This document shows positions 49,596 to 58,100 of a stretch of DNA of 64,000 nt, one piece after another. Below the pieces are notes generated by a model, which was not told the DNA's origin, searched no databases, and was given only the letters and a program-made list of their open reading frames with translations. Position numbers and translations under genes: made by a program. Source of the stretch: a virus. The DNA lies in the IMG/VR virus record IMGVR_UViG_3300008954_000002, positions 1 through 64,000 of that record, one strand, 5' to 3'. Within the stretch, counting starts at the first letter, position 1, and each line of letters starts with the position of its first letter.

Positions 49596-50265
49596 ACATG
49601 CAGGCTGGTTTGGTCCAGAAGACGTAACAGAACCTCTTCACATCATAGGAGTAGGAGCAACAGGCAGCTATATTGGACTGATAGCTGCTAAAATGGGATT
49701 CCATAGCTTCAAAATATGGGATCCTGACATAGTTGAAGATCATAATCTGCCAAATCAAATTTATGATGTAGAACATATTGGCGAAAGAAAAGTTATTGCC
49801 TTTCAGAAAGTATTGCAAAGATTCAATCCTATGATTAAGGTTGAAGCTTATGATGAATACTTTGCAAGCGATAGTAAAGACAGTATAGAAGGCCCACTTG
49901 TACTTACCGTAGATACAATGTCTGCCAGAAAAGAAATTTATGATGCTTTTAGACTGAATTGGAAAGTAAAGAATGTATTTGAAACTAGACTAGGCTTTGA
50001 TTACGGCGAAATAAATATTATAAAAAATATGGATTTAGCCGTATTAGAAGAATGGAAAAGTACCCTCAGAGATGATTCAGAAATTCCTGAGGGACCATGT
50101 AATATGCGTATCTGTACTACTTTAGTTAATCTAGCAGCCTCCTTAACAGTGCATAGCATATGCAGTATGCTATCTGCTCAACGACAAAATAGAGAATGGG
50201 AGTATAGTAAAAAGACTATCTTCTCTACTAATCCCCAGTTCTCTTCATACAACATAAGCGAATAG
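49573..50265 (+). CDS. E1-like (ThiF/MoeB/HesA) adenylyltransferase
   Basis: 230 residues. IIGVGATGSYIGLIAAKMG is the ATP-binding GxGxxGS Rossmann start; FKIWDPDIVEDHNLPNQIYDVEHIGERKVIAFQKVLQRFNP is the D-x(n)-E-x-x-NL-x-x-Q-hook with Arg/Lys of E1 enzymes, though the usual NLxRQ is NLPNQ. The end has EGPCNMRICTT, offering Cys residues near where E1 thioester Cys lie. Family members adenylate the C-terminus of ubiquitin-like proteins for sulfur transfer or conjugation. Shorter than MoeB, without rhodanese domain. Confidence 0.85.
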   Translation: MPSVSFLRHAGWFGPEDVTEPLHIIGVGATGSYIGLIAAKMGFHSFKIWDPDIVEDHNLPNQIYDVEHIGERKVIAFQKVLQRFNPMIKVEAYDEYFASDSKDSIEGPLVLTVDTMSARKEIYDAFRLNWKVKNVFETRLGFDYGEINIIKNMDLAVLEEWKSTLRDDSEIPEGPCNMRICTTLVNLAASLTVHSICSMLSAQRQNREWEYSKKTIFSTNPQFSSYNISE

Positions 50266-50275
50266 GAAACATTTA

Positions 50276-50503
50276 ATGCCTAACAATACTAATAATATAA
50301 CACTTGTACTAGTACCTGGCCCTGGAGCATCTTCTGTAGCAATCACAGAAGGAATGACCCTTGCCCAGTTTGCTGCCGAGCACAGTCTAAATGGTCGTCA
50401 ACTTATTGTTGATGGCGAAGGTATCTCACCTGATAATTGGAGCAGCGTTACTCTTAACGCAGCTAGCGAAGTCTTTGCCACCGGTGCAGTAAAGGGTAAC
50501 TAA
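50276..50503 (+). CDS. Ubiquitin-like beta-grasp protein (ThiS/MoaD type)
   Basis: 75 residues. The order ITLVLVPGPGASSVAITEGMTLAQFAAEHSL (strands 1-2 and helix), LIVDGEGISPDNWSSVTLN, then ASEVFATGAVKGN is that of ThiS/MoaD-like beta-grasp proteins, whose last strand leads to a Gly-Gly tail. Here the tail is KGN: one Gly plus an extra Asn, which a JAMM protease could remove. Followed by its own terminator and with strong codon use, it seems the most highly expressed gene of this set. Confidence 0.7.
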   Translation: MPNNTNNITLVLVPGPGASSVAITEGMTLAQFAAEHSLNGRQLIVDGEGISPDNWSSVTLNAASEVFATGAVKGN

Positions 50504-50541
50504 CTCTTTACTAGCCCTTGAGACTTACCGCTTAAGCGCTC

Positions 50542-50578
50542 CAAAGGGGTCCAAGTATAATAGCTTGGGCCCCTTTCT
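50542..50578 (+). terminator. Terminator after the ubiquitin-like gene
   Basis: AAAGGGG-CCAAG pairs with CTTGG-CCCCTTT (50542-50554 / 50563-50575) around TATAATAG; the T run is within the stem. Closes the cassette 45647-50503. Confidence 0.7.
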
Positions 50579-50584
50579 ATTAAC

Positions 50585-50971
50585 ATGAAAACAATTATAC
50601 AAATAATAGGCTTACCTGCCTCTGGAAAAACAACAGCTGTTAATCGCTATATACAAAAACATAACAATATAGCTTATATAGATATTAGAAATTTCAATGG
50701 TAAGAATAGAATTAAGAACTACACTAAAGCCATTAGTCAATCTAAACATAGTGTACTAGCAGAATCAGCTTGTGGAGTTAAGTTAAGAAATAGTGTTATT
50801 ATACATTGGGATGTACCTATACATATTCTATACTCAAGATACTTGAGAAGAGAACAAGTCTTAGACGAAGACTATCTTTCACTACTCAAAACAGAAATGC
50901 TTCCTGCACAGTACTCAGTTAACGATTATAATGCTTTAGAACAGTTACTTAATACTTTAATAGAGAAATAG
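50585..50971 (+). CDS. P-loop kinase-like protein
   Basis: 128 residues. IIGLPASGKTTAVNRY is a Walker A of the nucleotide/AAA-kinase type; DIRNFNG may be part of the nucleotide site. WDVPIHILYSRYLRREQ is the lid-like Arg region. Small for a kinase. Substrate unknown; polynucleotide or nucleoside kinases are options. Next to phoH. Confidence 0.7.
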   Translation: MKTIIQIIGLPASGKTTAVNRYIQKHNNIAYIDIRNFNGKNRIKNYTKAISQSKHSVLAESACGVKLRNSVIIHWDVPIHILYSRYLRREQVLDEDYLSLLKTEMLPAQYSVNDYNALEQLLNTLIEK

Positions 50972-50972
50972 T

Positions 50973-51851
50973 ATGATAGAGCTCTGTAGAATAATAGATG
51001 TTCAAATAGAAGACAAACAGATCAATACTATATATGATAAGTCACAGATAAGAGCACCTATATCTCTACCTCAAGTTCCTATAAATACTTATATGATCTT
51101 AAGATCCTCTATAAACCCACAAAAAACCGCTCTAGCTAGACTGCAAGATAGAAATACCATTGTATTGGTTAATACCAAACATGGACATAAACTATGCAGT
51201 GTTAAGCCTAAAGATGCTAAACAAACTACTTTAATAGACTCTTTTGTCAATGAAGACATACTTATATCTTGCGCAATAGGACCTGCAGGTACAGGAAAAA
51301 CCTACCTTGCAATGGCCTACGCTATGGACAAGTATCTCAGTGAGAATAAATGTGTTTATATGACAAAGCCTACTACTCTAATAGGTAGAGGCAAAGCTTT
51401 TGGGCCAGTACCAGGAGATATTAAAGAAAAATACTCTCCTCATATTGCTTCATATAAGATAGTATTGAAAAAACTTTTAGGAGAAACTTCTGCAAATTAC
51501 ATCGATCTCTTAGAAGAAAAAAAAGCGATTGAGTATGTTCCTCTAGAATATGTACGAGGATGTACATTCGAGAACTGTACTTTTATATTAGATGAAGTAC
51601 AAAACTTGAACTGGCATGAACTTAAGTCACTAGCTTCTAGAATGGGCGAGAATACTAAGCTTATATTACTAGGCGATCCAGAACAAATCGATACCCGTCA
51701 AAATGTAGCAGACTCAGGTATTGCTAGTATGCTTTACTCTAAAAGCTATCAAGACTCTAAGCTTACTAGTTGTATATATTTAGAACAACAATATCGTGGA
51801 CCAATTCCACAAATAATTACATCTATAGATAGAGAACTTAATTTAAAATAA
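50973..51851 (+). CDS. phoH: PhoH-like ATPase
   Basis: 292 residues. Walker A is IGPAGTGKTYLAMAYA; KPTTLIGRGKAFGPVPGDIKEKYSPH, VPLEYVRGCTFENCTFILDEVQNLNWHELK (Walker B with DEVQN) and GDPEQIDTR follow, in the typical PhoH order. An extra 90-residue N-terminal region is present (CRIIDVQIEDKQINTIYDKS), as in many phage PhoH genes. PhoH is an RNA helicase/nuclease-linked ATPase in bacteria, frequent in marine phages. Confidence 0.95.
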   Translation: MIELCRIIDVQIEDKQINTIYDKSQIRAPISLPQVPINTYMILRSSINPQKTALARLQDRNTIVLVNTKHGHKLCSVKPKDAKQTTLIDSFVNEDILISCAIGPAGTGKTYLAMAYAMDKYLSENKCVYMTKPTTLIGRGKAFGPVPGDIKEKYSPHIASYKIVLKKLLGETSANYIDLLEEKKAIEYVPLEYVRGCTFENCTFILDEVQNLNWHELKSLASRMGENTKLILLGDPEQIDTRQNVADSGIASMLYSKSYQDSKLTSCIYLEQQYRGPIPQIITSIDRELNLK

Positions 51852-51863
51852 CTTTCACCGAAT

Positions 51864-52148
51864 ATGATTACTTCTAATCAATCTATACATACAAATATAA
51901 AACTCCTCTTAGAGCCTCTAGATATAAATGAGCAAGTAGAAATACTCGCTAACTTATTTATAGATTTAGGCGTTAGACACCTTCCTATACAAAGCTCCCC
52001 TCAAGAGATTACTAAACATGATATTATTAAAATAATACTAGATGACGTAAAAACTTGTGGAGATACGATACCCAACTCCTTAGTAAGGCAAGGATTAGTA
52101 CTACTAAGTTGGCTTGAGGATATTGACCTAAAAAAGAAAAAGATATGA
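51864..52148 (+). CDS. Hypothetical protein
   Basis: 94 residues, helical: TNIKLLLEPLDINEQVEILANLFIDLGVRHLP. Overlaps the next start by four bases (ATGA). No family is recognised. Confidence 0.6.
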   Translation: MITSNQSIHTNIKLLLEPLDINEQVEILANLFIDLGVRHLPIQSSPQEITKHDIIKIILDDVKTCGDTIPNSLVRQGLVLLSWLEDIDLKKKKI

Positions 52149-52597
52149 AGCAACACCCTGGACAATTTACCATATATAAGAAACTGGGAGCAGCTCAGTT
52201 TACACTAATAAATCCCACAAGATCAGACGAAACAGGTAGAATAGAAAGAGATGGCGCTATTCTACTAGACGCAGCAAGTAGTGCTGGAGATAAGCATTAT
52301 AGTTGGAGCTCCAAGATTAACTTTGCTTTTGGAGTCTCAGACATATGCAGAATCTTCGATAATCCAGATAAGCCACCACGACTAGTTCATTCTCCCCCTG
52401 GGTCTACAATTATTAAGAGCCTCGACTTAGTACCAGGCAGTGGAAAGTATGTAGGAACCTATATGCTTAACCTACAAGAGAAGAATAAAGAAACAGATCA
52501 AACCAAAAGTGTCTCAGTACCTATCTCAGGTGGAGAGTACACAGTACTCCTAAGACTTTTGATGACTGCTACACCATTATTGATTGGGTGGGAGTAA
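52145..52597 (+). CDS. Conserved phage protein, possible Whirly-like ssDNA-binding fold
   Basis: 150 residues. GAAQFTLINPTR......GAILLDAASSAG...YSWSSKINFAFGVSDICRIF is beta-rich, ending SVPISGGEYTVLLRLLMTATPLLIGW (C-terminal helix). This layout recalls PC4/Whirly-type ssDNA-binding proteins encoded by phages, and the gene lies near recombination genes, but identification is tentative. Confidence 0.45.
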   Translation: MKQHPGQFTIYKKLGAAQFTLINPTRSDETGRIERDGAILLDAASSAGDKHYSWSSKINFAFGVSDICRIFDNPDKPPRLVHSPPGSTIIKSLDLVPGSGKYVGTYMLNLQEKNKETDQTKSVSVPISGGEYTVLLRLLMTATPLLIGWE

Positions 52598-52598
52598 T

Positions 52599-52919
52599 AT
52601 GAAGTGGAATATTAAAACCAGCACAGAACCTCTCTCTCTTACAAGAGAGCAGCTATTAGATATGCTTATGAGTAAAGTAATAAGCTCTACTAAACCAGAA
52701 TTTACAACACTTGTCTCATCCTTTAATAACTTTCTCCAAAGTAAAAAGACTATGAGTACATGTAATATAGATCAGCTTATGACTATGGGGTTCACAGTTG
52801 GCTATTATTACAGAGTATTCCTAGAGAAAAATAATGTAGAGATAATAGGAGAAGAATTAGATGATAATGTGGTTGAAAGCTCTGACAACAGCACCAACAA
52901 TCAAAACCCTATTTTATGA
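52599..52919 (+). CDS. Hypothetical protein
   Basis: 106 residues from ATG 52599 after GGGAG; the frame opens 15 bases earlier. Helical, with SLTREQLLDMLMSKV and an acidic Asn-rich tail. Function unknown. Confidence 0.6.
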   Translation: MKWNIKTSTEPLSLTREQLLDMLMSKVISSTKPEFTTLVSSFNNFLQSKKTMSTCNIDQLMTMGFTVGYYYRVFLEKNNVEIIGEELDDNVVESSDNSTNNQNPIL

Positions 52920-53106
52920 TATAGCGGATTACGTTCTCGATCAGATAGCAGAAGTCGCTGCTACGCATATATTAGAGTTACGTAAACAAAATACTAATAA
53001 CATACTAAAATTTAGAGAAAACAATAATGTTCAGTTACACAGTACAAGTACGCACAATAAAGAATCCAAGAACGAAAGTAGTTGCCTTCGCCTCGTTACT
53101 GATTAA
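52867..53106 (+). CDS. Doubtful 79-residue ORF
   Basis: MWLKALTTAPTIKTLFYDIADYVLDQIAEVAATHILELRK... looks like real helix, but it overlaps the previous gene by 53 bases and the SpoVG-like gene by 80. Otherwise about 107 bases would be empty. Low confidence. Confidence 0.35.
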   Translation: MWLKALTTAPTIKTLFYDIADYVLDQIAEVAATHILELRKQNTNNILKFRENNNVQLHSTSTHNKESKNESSCLRLVTD

Positions 53107-53383
53107 TGATGTACTATCTTTAGAAGGCTTTAGAATCATCGATGGTGCAAAAGGCCTTTTTGTTTCAGCTCCTTCACACAAAGGGAAGAACAAAGAAGGC
53201 GAAGATACTTGGTATGATGACGTTAGATTTGTAGGAGATGATGCAGAAGCAGTTAAGGAAGAGATTTATAAATCTGTTCTACAAGCTTATACAGATACTA
53301 GTACATCTAGAGAATCTGCTGCAGAAGCTCAAGCATCTGTAAACGATACTGAGAGCTCAATGACTCGTCGCCCCCTCTGGTAA
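53027..53383 (+). CDS. SpoVG-family nucleic-acid-binding protein
   Basis: 118 residues. VRTIKNPRTKVVAFASLLINDVLSLEGFRIIDGAKGLFVSAPSHK is the SpoVG core (...GLFVSMPS-K). The C-terminal tail is acidic and Ser/Ala-rich. SpoVG proteins bind DNA and RNA and act as regulators in Gram-positives and others. Phage copies are frequent. Followed by a strong terminator. Confidence 0.88.
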   Translation: MFSYTVQVRTIKNPRTKVVAFASLLINDVLSLEGFRIIDGAKGLFVSAPSHKGKNKEGEDTWYDDVRFVGDDAEAVKEEIYKSVLQAYTDTSTSRESAAEAQASVNDTESSMTRRPLW

Positions 53384-53394
53384 CTCCCAATTTA

Positions 53395-53429
53395 AACCCC
53401 TCCACTTGTAAGGGGTGGAGGGGTTATCT
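53395..53429 (+). terminator. Terminator after the SpoVG-like gene
   Basis: AACCCCTCCAC (53395-53405) with GTGGAGGGGTT (53415-53425), a perfect 11-bp stem, then ATCTT. Confidence 0.8.
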
Positions 53430-53441
53430 TATGGATAAGAT

Positions 53442-53783
53442 ATGTTAAAAAACATTGATATAGCTATTGCATGGACTCAACAAGAAAGAGCCTCTTGCAG
53501 AAACTTTAAAACTGCAAATGGTAGAGCTTGGTCCTATAACCTTCTAGTAGCTAGATGGACCAAAGATGGAACCATGATTATTTACGACTATACAAATAGT
53601 GCTAATAATTTTGTAAGTCATTCTACTACTAGACATATAACAGCTTTAGTAGAAGCCGCTTATAAACATGCTCCAGCAGCAGCACCATTAGTTATTACTC
53701 CACGCGTACCTCGTCAACCTCATCAATCAAAGAGAACTCATGATAGACGCAGCGGAAAACAGCAAACCAATAGAAAACACTAA
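53442..53783 (+). CDS. Conserved basic phage protein
   Basis: 113 residues. WSYNLLVARWTKDGTMIIYDYTNSANNFVSHSTTRHITAL is a recurring phage layout (YSYG/N..IA......IDY...S.TTSRH...). The tail is Arg/Lys/Gln-rich (RQPHQSKRTHDRRSGKQQTNRKH). Function unknown. Overlaps the next gene by 44 bases. Confidence 0.65.
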   Translation: MLKNIDIAIAWTQQERASCRNFKTANGRAWSYNLLVARWTKDGTMIIYDYTNSANNFVSHSTTRHITALVEAAYKHAPAAAPLVITPRVPRQPHQSKRTHDRRSGKQQTNRKH

Positions 53784-54315
53784 AGCTGAAATTGAAATTG
53801 AAGTTTCTACAGATACTTTAGTTGCAGTAGTAGAGGAAGGTGCTCAAATATATTCAGAGATAACCGCCTCGTTTATATCTACATTTGTTTTCTATGATAA
53901 AACTCTTTACCAATGGGCAAATGAAATGATGATCCATATTCCAGAGAATATGGACGAAAATCAGTTTAGAAGCACATTAGTAACATTAGCTAATAACTTA
54001 CAAATAGCTCAGAACTATTTCTCAGTAGCATCCTCCATGGCTGACGCCATATCCGGGGGGGGCTCAATAAAGCGTTCTGATGTTATATCAGCTATTGTAT
54101 ATTCTTATGCGAAATCAGGAGCTAGAAGACCAGCAGCCACAGTTATAGAAAAAATGGCAGATAGCTATATGTCTTCAACTGTTTCAGCAAGGGTTGCAGC
54201 TCAAATAGTTAAAAACTTTTGGAAACAAAGAACTGATACCTTGTTGGAACTTAGAAAGATTTTAGAACAAATTGGTATGAGCCTTCATGTAGAAATGAAG
54301 TGGACAAACCAATAA
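53740..54315 (+). CDS. Hypothetical protein
   Basis: 191 residues. Helical: WANEMMIHIPENMDENQFRSTLVTLANNLQIAQNYFSVASSMADAISGGGS, then KSGARRPAATVIEKMADSYMSS. The shape and the nearness of recA recall recombination mediators such as UvsY, but no motif supports that. Contains a run of seven G at 54055-54061, worth a check for a sequencing slip. Confidence 0.5.
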   Translation: MIDAAENSKPIENTKAEIEIEVSTDTLVAVVEEGAQIYSEITASFISTFVFYDKTLYQWANEMMIHIPENMDENQFRSTLVTLANNLQIAQNYFSVASSMADAISGGGSIKRSDVISAIVYSYAKSGARRPAATVIEKMADSYMSSTVSARVAAQIVKNFWKQRTDTLLELRKILEQIGMSLHVEMKWTNQ

Positions 54316-54369
54316 TTTACTCTCACCTGATAAGACTTTATAAAGCTTATCCTATTAAAGGAGCCAATC

Positions 54370-54675
54370 ATGATTGATGGCACAATCCTCGGTATTCTTA
54401 CCTGGTTCAGTATGATGTTTTCATATAGACACTTTCCTATTTGGATTAGAAACTATATGCTTAGACATCCAGTAATGACAGATGTAATTGCTACATCGAT
54501 CTGCTTCTTCTTTCTCTGCAGTATCTCAAGCAGTCTGACTGCAGTAGCAGCATCTGTCGTTTGTGGTCTACTAGTTAATATGACACTTGTCATTGCCATT
54601 CAAATTGGAGAATTTAATGCCAGAACAAAACTTGTGGCAGACTCTATCAGAGGAAAACAAACAGCAACTTGCTAA
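54370..54675 (+). CDS. Small polytopic membrane protein
   Basis: 101 residues, ATG 54370 after AAAGGAGC. Three hydrophobic segments (about 3-20, 35-55, 60-80), end exposed (GEFNARTKLVADSIRGKQ). Function unknown. Confidence 0.6.
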   Translation: MIDGTILGILTWFSMMFSYRHFPIWIRNYMLRHPVMTDVIATSICFFFLCSISSSLTAVAASVVCGLLVNMTLVIAIQIGEFNARTKLVADSIRGKQTATC

Positions 54676-54907
54676 ATTAGTATTAGATGATATCTGTACT
54701 GAAACCTTTTCTCTTTTATGTGATGATGAACCACAAATATTCGTAGAACTATTAGATCAAGTACTTTTAAAGAGTGAGGCCTCCTGTTCAAGGAGGCTTC
54801 TCTCTTTTTTACTAAGTGCTTCAGATCTAAATATGCACCTAACTGGTCTCTTATCAATCATTAACGAAGAAGCCTTATATAATGATATACAAGGAGAAAC
54901 AGAATAA
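54617..54907 (+). CDS. Hypothetical acidic helical protein
   Basis: 96 residues from ATG 54617 (GGAG six bases upstream), overlapping the membrane protein by 59 bases. PEQNLWQTLSEENKQQLAKLVLDDICTETFSLL begins it. The ribosome binding site supports it. Function unknown. Confidence 0.55.
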   Translation: MPEQNLWQTLSEENKQQLAKLVLDDICTETFSLLCDDEPQIFVELLDQVLLKSEASCSRRLLSFLLSASDLNMHLTGLLSIINEEALYNDIQGETE

Positions 54908-55142
54908 TTACTACTTTTATAGTATTTATTCTAAAATTAAAACAATACGATCATATTATTATGATAAAGTACTTATTCTAACAAAAGAAGGAATATCACT
55001 CTTAACAAGAGTGGTGTTGCTTCTTTTTATAATTCTATTGTTGAGCAATCTCTGCATAGTGCTTTTTTTATATAAGCTCAGCAACAAACTGTCTAACAAG
55101 CAGTCACAATCTATTATTATAGATACAACAGAAACCTTATAG
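54882..55142 (+). CDS. Small single-pass membrane protein
   Basis: 86 residues, overlapping the previous stop by 26 bases. Tyr/Lys-rich N-terminus; residues about 41-64 form a strong membrane segment (LTRVVLLLFIILLLSNLCIVLFLY). Function unknown. Confidence 0.5.
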   Translation: MIYKEKQNNYYFYSIYSKIKTIRSYYYDKVLILTKEGISLLTRVVLLLFIILLLSNLCIVLFLYKLSNKLSNKQSQSIIIDTTETL

Positions 55143-55150
55143 GACACTAA

Positions 55151-58100
55151 ATGTTTTTATCAGAAGAGTATGATGGTCGTAAGATCCGTACCTTTAGTTT
55201 GAGTGACTCCTTTATAGAGCAATTTGTAGGGAAGCAACCTAACTGGGGTCCCGTAGGCCAGTTTACATTTAAAAGAACATACTCAAGACCTACTTGTGAA
55301 TGTGAAGACCCAAACACCTGCAGCCACCCCTCAGAAGAGTACTGGGAGACCTGTAAGCGTGTAGTAGAAGGCATCTATACAATACAAAAGCAACACTGTA
55401 AGACACTTCTTTTACCTTGGGACGATAGAAGAGCACAGCGCTCAGCCCAAGAGATGTTTACTCGTATATGGGAGTTTAAGTTTACTCCTTCTGGCCGTGG
55501 CTTTTGGATGATGGGAACAGATCTCATTTACAAGAAAGGATCTGCTGCACTAAACTCATGTGCATTTGTTACTACTGAAAACCTCAATATAGATTTTGCT
55601 GCCCCATTCTGCTTCCTCATGGATATGTCTATGCTGGGAGTAGGCGTAGGAACTGATACAAGAGGAGCCGGTACAGTTAAGCTATGTATGCCTCGCTATA
55701 CAGATGAGCCCCACATTGTAGAGGATTCTAGAGAAGGTTGGGCACAAATAGTTAGCAGAGTTCTAAACTCCTTTGTAGGTAAAGGAACCTATCCTACAAA
55801 TATAGATTACTCTCAAGTAAGACCTAGAGGTACGCCAATTAGAACATTTGGTGGAGTAGCATCAGGACCAGATCCTCTAATTAAACTTATAGACAATCTA
55901 ACTAAGCTATTAACACCAACAAATGATGAGCCTATACCAATTACCTCAACACATATAACAGATATATTTAACTATATAGGCAAATGTGTTGTCTCAGGTG
56001 GAGTTAGGCGATGCTTACCAGCAGGAACCCTTATACATACTTCAGAAGGACTTGTTCCCATTGAAAATGTAAAAGCTGGAATGGCAGCACTTACTTCAAA
56101 CGGTATGAGCAAAATAACAGATTGGTTTCAGCAAGGTATACAACCTATCAGTCAGATTACAACACAAATGGGAACATTTGAATGCACTGACAAGCATCAA
56201 GTTGCTGTAATCTCAGACATAAGTGGTGGCTACAAGTGGAAAACAGCCAATGAGCTTGAGCCTGGAGACCGTATGGTGTTCGTGGATCGTGTTCTTGAGG
56301 GGCAAGCCACTAAGCTACCTTCGTATAATTATATCCGTCCTAAACACTCAATAATATGTAAAGACATTGCTATTCCAGATCTCAGCACTGAAATGAGCTG
56401 GTTCTTAGGACTTTTACATGGAGATGGATACAAGACCTCAGACAAGGGCTATGTTTCTATAGCTATTGCTGTAGGTCAAGAGGCAATTCTTAATCGAGCA
56501 AGAAAAGTGTTTGAATCTTTTGGAGTCAATACAGGAACGATTGAGCCAAAGGAATCAGATCAATGCTATAAGCTTAGTGTCTCATCCAAACAGCTTGCCG
56601 ACTACCTGTCTCGATTCAAGAAGCCTAAAATATCAATTGATATTCCAGAATGTATTCTTCAAGGCGATCCTAGGATCCGTGCCAGCTATGTTGCTGGACT
56701 TTTTGACGCCGATGGCTCATCAAGAAGTCGTCCCTTGGTCGCTGCAACAAGTGTATATCCTAACTATCTTAAGCAAGTGCAAGCAGTACTAGCATCTCTT
56801 GGTATTCCTTCTCAGCTTAACCTTAACAAGGATAAAGCACGACTACTTAAGGGATGGCAACCTATCCATAGCCTTACAATTGTGGGCGAAAAAGCTATCC
56901 TGCGCTGGGAGCAGCGAGTTGCCACTTATGCCTCTAAATATGAAAACAAGAATAAGACTCGTCGCTCACAAAACGACTATGGGTTTCCCACTGCTATGGC
57001 AGCAGAATGTGGCATTACAGGATACAAAGATGGAAAATCAGTTTGGAGCCAACAAAATCGTCAGATTACTGTCTCTCACCTTGAGATGATAACAAAAAAA
57101 GACATTCATCTTGTACCAGTTGAAGTGCTTAAAATAGAACACGATGTACGAGAGGATATAACTTATGATATCACAGTAGAAGCACATGAGTTTGTTGCTC
57201 AAGATGGATACTTAGTTCATAACTCAGCCGAAATAGTCTTTGGGACTCCAGATGACACCGAGTTTCTTGCTTTGAAGCAAGATAAAGAAGCTCTACAGGA
57301 CAGAAGATGGGCCTCGAATAATAGTATCTTTGCTGAAATAGGTATGGATTACACACACATAGCTGATTCTATTGCTATTAATGGAGAGCCAGGACTAGCA
57401 TGGCTAGAGAACATTCGCCATTACGGTAGACTAGCAGATGCATACAATGGTAAAGATCTCCGCGCCATGGGATGCAATCCTTGCTTTACAGGAGATACAC
57501 TAATAGCAGTAGCTGATGGACGAAATGCTATATCTATTAAACAATTAGTAGATGAAGCCAATGATATACCTGTCTATTCTATTAATCTTGAGGGCCAAGT
57601 AGAGATTAAGATGGGCCGCAACCCACGATTAACTCGTGAGTCAGCTCAAATACTCGAAATAACTCTTGATGATGATTCTACATTACGAGTAACACCTGAC
57701 CACAAGATGGTTCTGCTAGATGGTACTCGTTGTGAAGCTCAAGATCTTAAAGCTGGAGATAGTCTTCCAAGGTTCTCAAAGAGACAGGAAGTAGCCAAGA
57801 AAGACGGCAACAAGTATTGGCAGATAATAACAAATACTAGAAATCCACAAAGTAAGGGCAGCAGAGTATCTGAGCAAGAGCTAGTAGCTAGGTTTAACGA
57901 AGAAGAGAAAACTGACTTAAATACAGTTTGGATAGGCAATAGGCTACATGCCATTCGGAATTGTGAAATCTGTTCTGAAGAATTTATTACTACCTGGACA
58001 AGGAGAGGCCGCAGTTACTGCTCACACTCTTGTAGAAACAAAAGTGTAGAAGGCATTGCCGCTCGCACAGCAGGACAGGAGATGGTCTTTGAAGATAAAC

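Noticed and set aside
43213-50503. A CBASS defence system (NTase-like gene plus E1 and JAMM)
   Set aside because: The NTase-like gene lacks a convincing CD-NTase motif, lies apart from the E1/JAMM genes with a minus-strand gene between, no effector is seen, and a separate beta-grasp protein is present, which CBASS does not carry.
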